Below are positions 42,371 to 51,250 of a stretch of 64,000 nt of DNA, piece after piece. Made by a program: the position numbers and the translations under genes. Origin of the DNA: Propionibacteriaceae bacterium (GTDB lineage Bacteria > Actinomycetota > Actinomycetes > Propionibacteriales > Propionibacteriaceae); the NCBI GenBank assembly GCA_027492545.1, contig JAPUEL010000008.1, positions 54,708-118,707 of the forward strand. The letters are read 5' to 3'. The notes beneath the pieces were generated by a model that worked only from the letters and a program-made list of their open reading frames with translations, had not been told where the DNA came from and made no database searches. Each line of letters starts with the position of its first letter. Position 1 is the stretch's first letter.

Positions 42371-43135
42371 ATGACCCCACGCGATATCAGCCCCGCCGAG
42401 AAGAGCCGGCTGCGCACTCTCAACCTGGCCGCCGCCGCGTTGCACCTCACCCAGGCGATCGCGGTGGTGCTCCTGGCCACCGATTTCGCCCTCCCGATCA
42501 CGGCGTCGTACCTGTCAGGCCCGCCGGGAACGCCGCCGGGTCCCGCGACAGTCCAGATGGACCTCCCCACCGGCCTCGCCGTCGCCGGCTTCCTGGCCCT
42601 CTCGTTCCTCGCGCATCTCATCGTCGCGACGGTGTGGTTCCCCAGCTACATTAGGGACCTGTCGTCGCGGATCAACCGGGCGCGTTGGGTGGAGTACTCG
42701 CTCTCCTCGACGCTCATGATCGTGGTCATCTCCCAGTTGGTGGGGATCACCGACGTCGGGGCCCTCATCGGCATCGCCGGGGCGAACGTCTCCATGATCC
42801 TGTTCGGGTGGCTGCAGGAGAAGTACGAGCAGCCAGGGAGCGGCGGCTGGCTGCCGTTCATCTTCGGCTGCATCGCCGGGCTCGTCCCGTGGCTGGCCAT
42901 CCTCTACTACACGGTCGCGCCCGGCTCCGATGCCGAGCCGCCAGGCTTCGTCTACGCCATCGTCGTGTCGCTCTTCCTGTTCTTCAACGTCTTCGGCCTC
43001 AACCAGTGGTTGCAGTACCGGGCGAAGGGCAGGTGGGCCGACTACCTCGTCGGGGAGCGCAGCTACATCATCCTCAGCCTGGTGGCGAAGTCGCTGCTGG
43101 CCTGGCAGGTGTTCGGCGGGACGCTCGCCGGCTAG
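42371..43135 (+). CDS. Heliorhodopsin
   Basis: 254 aa with seven hydrophobic segments. Diagnostic features are the counterion-type WVEYSLSSTLMIVVISQL (Glu108), the glycine-rich VGALIGIAGANVSMILFGW, WLPFIFGCIAG, VVSLFLFFNVFGLNQWLQY and the last helix YIILSLVAKSLLAWQVF with the retinal Schiff-base lysine (Lys240). Inner histidines H25 and H82 match the pair known from the characterised heliorhodopsin 48C12. Family knowledge: heliorhodopsins have inverted topology and a slow photocycle, with no ion pumping in most members, and are thought to be sensors or enzyme regulators. It is monocistronic, with a convergent purine permease downstream. No retinal-forming dioxygenase is nearby. Confidence 0.95.
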   Translation: MTPRDISPAEKSRLRTLNLAAAALHLTQAIAVVLLATDFALPITASYLSGPPGTPPGPATVQMDLPTGLAVAGFLALSFLAHLIVATVWFPSYIRDLSSRINRARWVEYSLSSTLMIVVISQLVGITDVGALIGIAGANVSMILFGWLQEKYEQPGSGGWLPFIFGCIAGLVPWLAILYYTVAPGSDAEPPGFVYAIVVSLFLFFNVFGLNQWLQYRAKGRWADYLVGERSYIILSLVAKSLLAWQVFGGTLAG

Positions 43136-43154
43136 CCCGCCCGACGGCGTCGCC

Positions 43155-44645
43155 TCAGTGGTCGGCCTTCGCCGCCGCCCGACGCACGGCGTCAGGGTCG
43201 TCGCTGGTGCCGTTGAAGAAGGCGTTCAGCACCACCGCCGAGAAGGTGGCCAGCAGGATCCCCGACTCGATGAGGGGGTGGATCTCGGCCGGCATCCACT
43301 GGCTGAAGTCCGGCGCCACGAGCGGGATCATGCCGATGCCCAGCGAGATCGCCACCACGAGCAGGCTGTTGCGGTTGGCGGCGAAGTCCACGCCGGACAG
43401 GATGCGGATGCCGGTGGCGGCGACCATGCCGAACATGGCGATCCCCGCGCCGCCGAGGACGGAGACGGGAAGCGCCTCGATGAGGGCGCCCATCTTCGGC
43501 ACCAGCCCCAGCACGATCAGGATGCCGCCGCCCGCCACGCACACGAAGCGGCTCCGGACGCCGGTGACGCCCACCAGCCCCACGTTCTGGCTGAACGAGG
43601 TGTAGGGGAACGTGTTGAAGATGCCGCCGATGAGGGTGCCCAACCCGTCGGTCCGCAGCCCGGCCGACAGCATGGGACGCGTCACGGGCCGCCCGGTGAG
43701 GTCGCCGAGGGCGAGGAACATGCCCGTCGACTCGATGAGGACCACCACCATCACCAGCGACATCGTCACCACCATGACGGGGTCGAACAGCGGCAGCCCG
43801 AAGTGGAAGGGCGTGACGAACGCGAACCAGTCCGCCTCCACCACCCTGGTGAACGAGACCTTCCCGACGGCGGCGGCGATGGCGCTGCCGATGACGATGC
43901 CGAGCAGGACCGAGATGTTGGCGAGGAATCCCTTGCCGAAGCGCGCCACCACGACGATCGCGACGAGCACGGCCGCCGAGATGGCCAGGTCTCCCAGCGA
44001 AGCGTAGAGGGGGTTGGGGAGGCTGGGGGCGACGTTCAGCCCGGGCGGTACCGGCGGGACAGAGCTGCCGGGGGCCGAGGAGAGGTCGTCGACGGTGGTC
44101 AGCCAGTCCGCGTGCGACGGGTCCACGACGGTGGGCGCGGTGGGTCCGACGGGGTTGCCGAACACCCAGTTGATGCCGATGCGCATGAGCGAGACGCCGA
44201 TGACCAGGATGATGGTGCCCGTCACCACGGGCGGGAAGAAGCGCAGCAGCCGGCTGACCAGCGGCGCGATGAGCATCGCGATGACGCCCGCGGCCATGAT
44301 CGAGCCGAACAGCTTCCGGGCCCCGTCGGTGCCAGGATTCGCGGCGGCGATGGCGACCATGGGCCCCACGGCTGCGAAGGTCACCCCCATCATGACCGGC
44401 AGCCGGATGCCGAACCATTGGGTGGCCCCGAACGCCTGAAGGATGGTCACGACCCCGCACGCGAACAGGTCCGCCGAGATGAGGAACGCCACCTCGGAGG
44501 GCGACAGCTGGAGTGCACGGCCCACGATGAGCGGCACGGCGATCGCGCCGGCGTACATGACCAGCACGTGCTGCAGCCCCAGGGCGAAGAGCTTCGGGAC
44601 CGGGGGCACCTCGTCGACGGGGTGGACGGTGGTGGTGCTGGTCAT
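43155..44645 (-). CDS. NCS2-family xanthine/uric acid permease
   Basis: 496 aa with about 12-14 membrane helices. NCS2 hallmarks: GLQHVLVMYAGAIAVPLIVG, GIRLPVMMGVTFAAVGPM, the helix-8 acidic motif VVLIESTGMFLALGDLTGR, and the family signature NTFPYTSFSQNVGLVGVTGV. The Gln-Asn and VTGVRSR pattern points to xanthine/urate over uracil. Its ATG overlaps the stop of the glycosyltransferase upstream (ATGA at 44642-44645), so it is the last gene of the RuBisCO operon. Confidence 0.92.
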   Translation of the reverse strand: MTSTTTVHPVDEVPPVPKLFALGLQHVLVMYAGAIAVPLIVGRALQLSPSEVAFLISADLFACGVVTILQAFGATQWFGIRLPVMMGVTFAAVGPMVAIAAANPGTDGARKLFGSIMAAGVIAMLIAPLVSRLLRFFPPVVTGTIILVIGVSLMRIGINWVFGNPVGPTAPTVVDPSHADWLTTVDDLSSAPGSSVPPVPPGLNVAPSLPNPLYASLGDLAISAAVLVAIVVVARFGKGFLANISVLLGIVIGSAIAAAVGKVSFTRVVEADWFAFVTPFHFGLPLFDPVMVVTMSLVMVVVLIESTGMFLALGDLTGRPVTRPMLSAGLRTDGLGTLIGGIFNTFPYTSFSQNVGLVGVTGVRSRFVCVAGGGILIVLGLVPKMGALIEALPVSVLGGAGIAMFGMVAATGIRILSGVDFAANRNSLLVVAISLGIGMIPLVAPDFSQWMPAEIHPLIESGILLATFSAVVLNAFFNGTSDDPDAVRRAAAKADH

Positions 44646-45973
44646 CGGAGACCTCCTGGGTTGCGGCCTTCGGTGGTGCCGGCCAGCACCGTCCGGGCCC
44701 GCTGTGCGCCGGGCCGGGCGGTGAGGTCGTCGGCCAGCCCCGTCAGCCGGGCGGCGGCCGACGCGTCGAGCGACAGCAGGCGTGCGGCCGCTGCGCGAAG
44801 CTCGTCCGGGGTGGCGGCGTTGGGATCGAGGACCTCACCGAATCCGGCGTCCTCCAGCGCTGCGGCACCCGCGAACTGGTCCGTCGACAGCGGAAGCAAC
44901 AGCAGCGGGACGCCCGCGGTGAGGGCTTCGGTGACGCTGTTGTTGCCGCCGTGCGAGACCGCCAGCGCCGAGCGGGCGAGCAGCGTCACCTGGGGCAGCA
45001 CCTCGCGGACCAGCCAGGACGCCGGGATCTGGCCCAGCGCGTCACGGGGGGTCGATCCGTTCGCGAGGGCCACCCGCACGTCGAGGCCGCGCAGCGCCTC
45101 CGCGACCCGCGCCAGCACGTCGGAACGCACCGACAGGAAACTACCGAGGCTGATGTAGACGACCGGGGCGTCCCCGGAGGCGAGCCAGGCGTCGACCTCC
45201 GCGTCGGGTTCCTCGGTGCGGACGGCCGAGCCGAGGAACGCGTGTGGCCCCAGCAGGGCGGTCCGCTCGGGCGGGTGCAGCTCGCCGGGGTAGTTGAGCA
45301 GGAGCACGTCGCCGGTCTCGGCGAAGGCGTCCTCGCTGGCGACGGCTCCCGGGTCGAGGGTGGCGAGGGCCTCGTTCCACTGGGCGGTGAACTGGTCGCG
45401 GACCCGCTCGCACAGCCGTCGGAGCTCGGCCAGCGCGGCCGGGTCGGGGTGGAGGGCCCTGGGCCAGGCCGGCGGGTAGCCGTACACCTCGTCGCCGACG
45501 GTCAGCGCCGTGGGGTGGCCGAGGACGACGTCACCGTGCCTTACTTCGGCGCTCGAGAGCGCCAGCCGCGCGCTGAAGGCCAGGTGGTCGACGATCACCT
45601 GGTCGGGGCGCACGCGGTCCACGACCCGCTGCACCTCTCTGGCGACGGTGAGCGGGTCCCACAGCAGGTCGTCACCGCGGGCCGCCGCCTGGAAGGCGAG
45701 CGTCTCGACGGCGCCGCGGCGGGTGGCGTCGAAGAAGCCGCGCAGCGCGTCATCCTCGCCGCGGGGCTGGTCCTCGGCCCTGATCACGCCCGGGTTGGAG
45801 CCGCGACCCAGCCGGAGGTGCTCGCGCTCGAACCCGAACCGGCGCACGATGGCGTCCGTCGCGGGCCCGGTGGCGACGACGACGCGCTCGCCGGCGTCCT
45901 GCCACGCCGTCGCCAGGGTGGCGAGCGGGTAGAGGTGTGAGGCGTAGTCAGGACTGATGACGAGCAGTGTCAT
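44642..45973 (-). CDS. GT1 (UDP-glycosyltransferase / MGT-like)
   Basis: 443 aa. The N-terminal acceptor domain begins MTLLVISPDYASHLYPLATLA. The C-terminal nucleotide-sugar motif is AVSHGGNNSVTEALTAGVP, then LPLSTDQFAGAAAL, the GT1 pattern of macrolide and sterol glycosyltransferases. It overlaps the upstream GT4 gene by 26 bp and the permease start by 4 bp. The acceptor is unknown; a lipid, polyketide or carotenoid-like molecule would suit the family. There is no signal peptide. Confidence 0.88.
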   Translation of the reverse strand: MTLLVISPDYASHLYPLATLATAWQDAGERVVVATGPATDAIVRRFGFEREHLRLGRGSNPGVIRAEDQPRGEDDALRGFFDATRRGAVETLAFQAAARGDDLLWDPLTVAREVQRVVDRVRPDQVIVDHLAFSARLALSSAEVRHGDVVLGHPTALTVGDEVYGYPPAWPRALHPDPAALAELRRLCERVRDQFTAQWNEALATLDPGAVASEDAFAETGDVLLLNYPGELHPPERTALLGPHAFLGSAVRTEEPDAEVDAWLASGDAPVVYISLGSFLSVRSDVLARVAEALRGLDVRVALANGSTPRDALGQIPASWLVREVLPQVTLLARSALAVSHGGNNSVTEALTAGVPLLLLPLSTDQFAGAAALEDAGFGEVLDPNAATPDELRAAAARLLSLDASAAARLTGLADDLTARPGAQRARTVLAGTTEGRNPGGLR

Positions 45974-47864
45974 GGGTGACCTCCCTGTAGATCGTCGCGA
46001 GCGCGGACGCCATCGTCTGGATGCTGAACTGGTCGGTGACCAAGGCCCGGGCCTTGTCCGCCCGAGCGGCGGCGCCGGGCGCGGAGGCGAGGTCGAGCGC
46101 GGAGGCCAGCGCCGCCGCGAGGGCGGCGGGCGAGCCGGTGTCGGCGAGCAGGCCGGTGACGCCGTTCTCGACGTAGGTGGCGGGGCCGCCGTCGCGGGGG
46201 GCCACGACCACCAGTCCGGAGGCCATGGCCTCGAGAATGGCGATGCCGAACTCCTCCTTGAGGCTCGCCGACACGTAGACGCCGGCGGGCGCGGCGAGCC
46301 CCGGGCGGCCCAGCCTCACCGCCGCGAGCCACGCCGCGACCACGCCGTTGGGGCGGTGCCCGGCGAGGAGGAGGCCGCGCGCCGGGCCCTCGGCACGCGG
46401 GACCGCGGCGTCGATCCGGCTCAGTTGCTCGGCCTCGTCGTCGGAGGGGGTGCGCAGGTCCCCGCCCACGACGAGGAGGTTGCAGCGGCCCGCCAGGGTC
46501 GGGTCGGACGCCCACGCCTGCACCAGCGTCGCCATGCCCTTGACGCGGTGCAGCCGCCCGACGGTGATGGCCAGCGGCAGGTCACGGCGCTCGGGTGGCA
46601 GGGTGGCCAGCGGGGTGTCGAGGGCTCCGAGGGCGGTCGCGGTGGCCTCCGTGACCGGGTCGCCGCGCAGGTCGTCGGCCACCTCGCGGGCGGCGCGCTC
46701 GAGGGGCGCGATGTCGATGCCCTCCGCCACGGTGCTGACGCGGTGCGCGTCGTCGGGGTCGAGGTGGAGCAGCTCCCGCAGGTCACGGGCCAGGTCCGGG
46801 CGCGGGAACACGACGAGGTGCGCGGCCTGGGCGGCGAGGCTGCGCAGGAGCCGGAAGCGGAACACGAGGTGTTCGGCGTGGTCCGCGGCCCCGAAGGTGT
46901 CGCGGGTGAGGGTCCCGGCGGCGTCGCGGGCGGCGATGAGCGCGTGGGGATCCGGCGCGAGGGTGAGCACGGTCGGGATGCCGAGGTCGCGGGCGACCTC
47001 GGCGGCGGCCCACGAGCCGACGTCGGCCATCCGCAGGTGCAGGACGTCGACGCGGCCCGCCGATCGGAGGAGCCGCCGGATGCCGCGGCGGGCCGGGACC
47101 CGCAGCGGCCAGGCGTCGGGCGCATGCCGGACCGGTCCCGGCAGCGGGACGGACAGGTAGTGGTGGCCGGGGCCGGACAGGTCGGCGGGGCTGGGCAACC
47201 GATCCGCACTCCCCCGCGACAACGTCAGGACCCGCTCCACGGAGCCTTCGGCGAGCAACGCGTCGCCGAGGTGGACCAGCAGCGTGGCGATGCCGCCCGT
47301 GTCGCCCTGTCCGGCGTGGAGGAGCGTGCCGTCGATGTCCGCGTGCAGGTAGAGCTGGGCGACGGTGAGGCCGGACGGCTCGGTCCCGGGCACCGGCGGG
47401 TCGGCGTCGTCGGGGTCTTCAGCAGTGAGCCCCCAGGCTTCGAGGGTGAGCTCGGCGAGGGTGCCGGTGAACCCGCCGGCGGCTGCCATGGCCTCGAGCG
47501 CGGGCACGGCCTCGGGAATCCGCGGCGCGCCGGACAACGCCCAGGCGGCGTGCTCACGCAGGTGTGGAGTCTGAGAGTTGAGGAGCGGCAGCAGCAGGCG
47601 GGAGGCCGTGGCCGCGCCAGCCGCGGCGGCGGCGTGCACCGCGGCGATGGCGGTGAGGTCGTCGCCGGAGGCCCCGATCGCGTCTTGGAGCACCTCAGCC
47701 GCGGCCGACCCGTCGCGTCGGGCGGCCTCCGTGAGGGCATCCATGAGGTCCAGGCCCGCGAGCAGCGTGGGGGCGCGCCGGACTGCGTCGAGGATTTCCA
47801 GGGTGCCGCCCGCGTGGGGAGTCATGGGGCCCACGCTAGTGGGTCCCGCAAGCAGCGTGGCCAC
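45948..47864 (-). CDS. GT4 glycosyltransferase with N-terminal HEAT-like repeat region (sucrose-synthase-like)
   Basis: 638 aa from GTG 47864; ATG 47825 (MTPHAGGTLEILDAV, 625 aa) is an equally possible start. Residues about 20-150 are alpha-helical repeats (ASRLLLPLLNSQTPHLREHAAWALSG). The GT-B domain starts at LYLHADIDGTLLHAGQGDTGGIATLL, whose GDTGG resembles sucrose(-phosphate) synthases. The C-terminal domain has AITVGRLHRVKGMATLVQAW and the EX7E motif in KEEFGIAILEAMASG. It probably makes a glycoside from a nucleotide sugar. GTG 47864 directly follows the prk stop (47865-47867), so the two genes abut in the Calvin-type operon. Confidence 0.8.
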   Translation of the reverse strand: MATLLAGPTSVGPMTPHAGGTLEILDAVRRAPTLLAGLDLMDALTEAARRDGSAAAEVLQDAIGASGDDLTAIAAVHAAAAAGAATASRLLLPLLNSQTPHLREHAAWALSGAPRIPEAVPALEAMAAAGGFTGTLAELTLEAWGLTAEDPDDADPPVPGTEPSGLTVAQLYLHADIDGTLLHAGQGDTGGIATLLVHLGDALLAEGSVERVLTLSRGSADRLPSPADLSGPGHHYLSVPLPGPVRHAPDAWPLRVPARRGIRRLLRSAGRVDVLHLRMADVGSWAAAEVARDLGIPTVLTLAPDPHALIAARDAAGTLTRDTFGAADHAEHLVFRFRLLRSLAAQAAHLVVFPRPDLARDLRELLHLDPDDAHRVSTVAEGIDIAPLERAAREVADDLRGDPVTEATATALGALDTPLATLPPERRDLPLAITVGRLHRVKGMATLVQAWASDPTLAGRCNLLVVGGDLRTPSDDEAEQLSRIDAAVPRAEGPARGLLLAGHRPNGVVAAWLAAVRLGRPGLAAPAGVYVSASLKEEFGIAILEAMASGLVVVAPRDGGPATYVENGVTGLLADTGSPAALAAALASALDLASAPGAAARADKARALVTDQFSIQTMASALATIYREVTHDTARHQS

Positions 47865-48755
47865 TCAGCCGCCGGCTCGGGCCCTCGCCTTCCGGCTCGC
47901 CTCGACCAGCCGCCAGATCAGCGGGGTGAAGATCAACTGCATGGCCAGATGCATCTTGCCGCCGGGCACGACGATGCTGTTGGCCCGCGACATGAACGAG
48001 CCGTCGATCATCGACAGCAGGTAGGGGAAGTCGATGCCGCGCGGGTCCGCGAACCGGATCACCACCATCGACTCGTCCAGCGTCGGGATCCACCCCGCGA
48101 TGAACGGGTTGGACGTGTCCACCACGGGCACACGCTGGAAGTTGATGTGGGTGTTGGAGAACTGCGGGCAGATGTAGTGCACGTAGTCGGGCATCCGGTT
48201 GAGGATCGTGTCGGTGACCGCCTCCGTCGAGTAGCCGCGGGTGTTCCGGTCGCGGTGCAGCTTCTGGATCCACTCCAGGTTGATGATCGGCACCACCCCG
48301 ATCCGCAGGTCGACGTGCCGGGCGACGTCGACGGTGTCGGTGCGCACCGCGCCGTGCAGGCCCTCGTAGTAGAGAAGGTCGGTGCCGCCGGGGAGGTCCT
48401 CCCAGGGGGTGAAGGTGCCTGGCGGCCGCCCGTAGAGCCGGGCCTCCTCGTCGTCGTGGACGTACTGGCGCACCCGCCCGGTGCCCGTCCGGCCGTACTC
48501 AGCGAACAGCTGTTCGAGTTCGAGGAAGAGGTTCGCCTCCGGCCCGAAGTGGCTCGGCGCGATCACCCCGGTTTCGAGGGCAGCGGCGTAGACCGCCTTC
48601 ATCTCCTCCCGGTCGTAGCGGTGGAAGGAGTCGCCGTGGATCACCGACGACGTGATGGACTCCCGCGCGAAGATCTGCGCGAACGTGTCGGTGACGGTGG
48701 TGGTGCCCGCCCCCGAGGAGCCGGTGATGGCGACGACTGGATGCTGATCGGACAT
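47865..48755 (-). CDS. prk: Phosphoribulokinase, proteobacterial type
   Basis: 296 aa, the length of the octameric proteobacterial enzyme. P-loop AITGSSGAGTTTV (Gly12-Thr20), GDSFHRYDREEMK, SHFGPEANLFLELEQLF, YEGLHGAV, INLEWIQKLHRDRNTRGYS (catalytic Arg/Asp region), FQRVPVVDTSNPFIA and MSRANSIVVPGGK follow purple-bacterial PRK almost segment by segment. It phosphorylates ribulose 5-phosphate to ribulose 1,5-bisphosphate, the RuBisCO substrate. It lies 12 bp after the FBPase-like gene. The type is unusual for an actinobacterium and suggests acquisition with cbbM. Confidence 0.95.
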   Translation of the reverse strand: MSDQHPVVAITGSSGAGTTTVTDTFAQIFARESITSSVIHGDSFHRYDREEMKAVYAAALETGVIAPSHFGPEANLFLELEQLFAEYGRTGTGRVRQYVHDDEEARLYGRPPGTFTPWEDLPGGTDLLYYEGLHGAVRTDTVDVARHVDLRIGVVPIINLEWIQKLHRDRNTRGYSTEAVTDTILNRMPDYVHYICPQFSNTHINFQRVPVVDTSNPFIAGWIPTLDESMVVIRFADPRGIDFPYLLSMIDGSFMSRANSIVVPGGKMHLAMQLIFTPLIWRLVEASRKARARAGG

Positions 48756-48767
48756 GGCTGTCTCCGT

Positions 48768-49835
48768 CTAGGGCTGGATGAACAGGGTGCGGCTGTGGAA
48801 CAGCGGGTACGACGATCCGGCGTCGAGCCCCTGCTCGTGTTCCTGGAAGTACCGCTCGACGCGCGCCACCTCGTCGGCGGCCCCGAAGTAAATGGGGAGG
48901 CGCTGGGTGAGGGAAGTCGGCACCACGTCGAGCACCCGCTGGGCGCCGGTGGTGGCCGCGCCGCCCGCCTGCTCGGCCAGGAACGCGAGCGGGGCCGCGT
49001 TGTGCATGAGAGGCACGCCCCAGAGCGCGCCGCGGCGGCCGGTGTCGGGCGCCATGAACATCCCGCCGTGGACGAGGATGCGGAACGCCCCGATCACGGC
49101 GGACGCGTTCCAGCGCATCTTGAAGTCCCGCCCGCGCGGCCCCTCGGCCCCGCGGAGGCACTCGTCGACGTACCGCTTCGTGGGCGCCGGCCAGTGCATG
49201 GCCTCCGACGGGTTGATCGCGAAGCTGTCGGACCGGCTCGGGATGGTCATCCCTCGGTCGGTCAGCACGAAGTTGCCGACGTCGCGGTCCAGGGTGAACC
49301 CGTCCACCCCGCGCCCCGTCGTGAGCACCAGCAACGTGCTCGGCCCGTACAGCCCGAGCCCGGCGGCCACCTGCCTGAAGCCCGGCTGCAGGAAGTCGGC
49401 CTCGGTGCAGGGCGCATCGACCTCTGCGCGCTCCAGGATGGAGAACGCCAGCCCCGCCGTCTGGTTCTCGCACAGATTGATCGACCCGTGCAGCGCCTCG
49501 AAGACCAGGAGGTAGCGGGCGCGCGGCGAGCGGGAGACCGGGTGGATGCTGGGGTCCCCGGCAACCGACACGGCGGCCAGCTGCTCGATGCCGGCTGCCT
49601 GCTCGAGCAGGATCCGGGTGGCGAGCCGGCGCAGCCCTCGATGGAGCTGGGCGTGCTCCCCCTGACCCTCGTGGGCGACCTGGCCCAGCGACAGCTGGCC
49701 ACGGCTCACCATGGCCGCGGTGAGCTTCACCGCCACCGCGACAGCGCTCAGGATGTGGGCGTAGTCGTGGGCCGGGGAATCGTCACGCTCGTCGTGGAGG
49801 TCCAGGAGGTACTGGGTCAAGGTCCGCGGCGCCAT
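48768..49835 (-). CDS. Class I FBPase-like protein lacking the metal-binding residues
   Basis: ATG 49835 (GGGAG upstream, 11 bp after the cbbM stop); 355 aa, the normal FBPase length. The fold is recognisable: TLTQYLLDLH, RYLLVFEALHGSINL, AFSILERAE, VGNFVLTDRGMTIP, WPAPTKRYVDECLRG, PLAFLAEQAGG and VLDVVPTSLTQRLPIYFGAADEV. The catalytic DPLDGSSN is EALHGSIN (113-120), the SEE metal motif is SVA (90-92), the glutamate of PTELHQR is Ser308, and the lysine of GGKAT is Ala. The MVADVHRTLLYGG segment is shortened to FRILVHGG. All usual Mg ligands are therefore gone. It is an FBPase homologue that is probably inactive as a phosphatase, perhaps regulatory or structural. Confidence 0.88.
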   Translation of the reverse strand: MAPRTLTQYLLDLHDERDDSPAHDYAHILSAVAVAVKLTAAMVSRGQLSLGQVAHEGQGEHAQLHRGLRRLATRILLEQAAGIEQLAAVSVAGDPSIHPVSRSPRARYLLVFEALHGSINLCENQTAGLAFSILERAEVDAPCTEADFLQPGFRQVAAGLGLYGPSTLLVLTTGRGVDGFTLDRDVGNFVLTDRGMTIPSRSDSFAINPSEAMHWPAPTKRYVDECLRGAEGPRGRDFKMRWNASAVIGAFRILVHGGMFMAPDTGRRGALWGVPLMHNAAPLAFLAEQAGGAATTGAQRVLDVVPTSLTQRLPIYFGAADEVARVERYFQEHEQGLDAGSSYPLFHSRTLFIQP

Positions 49836-49846
49836 GGCAGTCTCCC

Positions 49847-51250
49847 TCAGGGGGTGGCGACGGAGGGGGCGGGACCACCGGCGACGCCCAGAGCCTGGCG
49901 CCATCCGGGGTAGAGGAGGTCCGCGTCGGCCGGGAACGACTCGAAGGCCCGCGCGAACTCGCGGTGCTCCTTGGCCCACTCGACGGGGTCGGCGCCGGCC
50001 GCCCAGCACTCGTGCGCCTGCCGCAGCGACCTTCCGCCGGCGGCGGCGCCGTCGAGGTGGCCGTACGCGCCCCCGCCCGCGGTGTTGATGACGTTGGCGT
50101 GGCCGAGGTTGGTGAAGAAGCCCGGCAGCCGCAGCGCGTTCATGCCCCCGGAGACGATCGGGGTGGTGGGGCGCATCCCGAACCACTCCTGGAAGTACGC
50201 CGGACCCTGGTACTCGTCGCGTTCGCAGATGTAGGCGATCGCGCGGTCGTCGCGGGCGCCCTCCATCTTCCCGTACCCCATGGTGCCGACGTGGATGCCC
50301 GAGGCGCCCTGCAGCCGCGCCATCTTGGCCAGCACGTAGGCGGTGTAGCCGCGCTTGGAGCTCGGCGAGGTGACCGCCCCGTGGCCAGCACGGTGATAGT
50401 GGAGGTACTGCCGGGAGAAGTAGCGGCGCGCGGTCGTCACGGCGCCCGGGCCGCCCACGTAGCCGTCGACGAGGAAGGCCACCTTGTCCGCGTCCGGGCC
50501 GAAGGCCTCGAGGATGAACTCTCCGCGCGCGATCATCTCGCAGTGGTCGTCGGCGGTGATGTTGGCGCTGAACAGCTTCGCCTCACCGGTCTCGTCCATC
50601 GCCCGCTTCATCGCGTCGTAGACCAGCGGAATGGTCTTCTTCATGGGCGAGAACACCTGGTTGCCCTGCGGCTCGTCGTTCTTGATGAAGTCCCCGCCCA
50701 GCCAGAACTCGTAGGCGGCCTGCGCGAAGGGCTCGGGGCGGAGGCCCAGCTTCGGCTTGATGATGGTGCCGGCGATGTAGCCGCCGTCGGTGACCGGCCG
50801 GCCGAGGATCCGCCAGAGGTCCGAGATGCCCATGGCCGGCCCGTCGAACAGGTTGATCGCGGCGCGCGGCGCGTAGAAGTCGTACATCTTCGCGTAGGCG
50901 ATGTCGCCCATGCCCTGGTTGTTGCCGATGGTCAGGGTGAGGAACGAGACCATCATCATCCGGCCGTCGATGATGTTGCGGTCGAAGAGGTCCAGCGGAT
51001 AGGCGATCCGCATCTCCTCGTTCGCCTCGTCGACGTGATAGACGATCGCGTCGACGCCCTTGGTGAAGTCGTCGGTGGTGGACACCTCCACGTTGGTGCC
51101 CGTCGAGGACTCGGCGGCGAAGTGCGCGGCGGCCTCCAGGTAGGAGCCGGACTTCGGCTTCATGGTGTAGGCGCACAGGATGTGCTGTCCTCCGGCGATG
51201 AGGTCGTCCTCGCTGAGGCTGAGATCGGCGTAACGGGCAGTTTGGTCCAC
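49847..51250 (-). CDS. cbbM: Form II ribulose-1,5-bisphosphate carboxylase/oxygenase
   Basis: 467 aa; the N-terminus [21 protein letters not shown] and most of the protein match Rhodospirillum rubrum-type form II RuBisCO. Active-site residues: TIIKPKLGL (Lys165), [14 protein letters not shown] (carbamylated Lys190 with Asp192 and Glu193), HYHRAGHGA, the loop-6 lysine in [10 protein letters not shown], and [10 protein letters not shown]. There is no small-subunit gene, as expected for form II. It carboxylates RuBP to two 3-phosphoglycerates. It is first in an operon with an FBPase-like gene, prk, two glycosyltransferases and a purine permease. No activase (CbbQ/CbbO) and no CbbR is present. 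Confidence 0.97.
   Translation of the reverse strand: MDQTARYADLSLSEDDLIAGGQHILCAYTMKPKSGSYLEAAAHFAAESSTGTNVEVSTTDDFTKGVDAIVYHVDEANEEMRIAYPLDLFDRNIIDGRMMMVSFLTLTIGNNQGMGDIAYAKMYDFYAPRAAINLFDGPAMGISDLWRILGRPVTDGGYIAGTIIKPKLGLRPEPFAQAAYEFWLGGDFIKNDEPQGNQVFSPMKKTIPLVYDAMKRAMDETGEAKLFSANITADDHCEMIARGEFILEAFGPDADKVAFLVDGYVGGPGAVTTARRYFSRQYLHYHRAGHGAVTSPSSKRGYTAYVLAKMARLQGASGIHVGTMGYGKMEGARDDRAIAYICERDEYQGPAYFQEWFGMRPTTPIVSGGMNALRLPGFFTNLGHANVINTAGGGAYGHLDGAAAGGRSLRQAHECWAAGADPVEWAKEHREFARAFESFPADADLLYPGWRQALGVAGGPAPSVATP

Noticed and set aside
45957..49913. A 1318-codon open frame antisense to the glycosyltransferase, prk and FBPase-like genes
   Set aside because: Same GC-driven artefact; the minus-strand products carry complete enzyme motifs.
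49847..51250. Form I RuBisCO or a carboxysome locus
   Set aside because: The large subunit is clearly form II, and there is no small subunit or shell protein gene.
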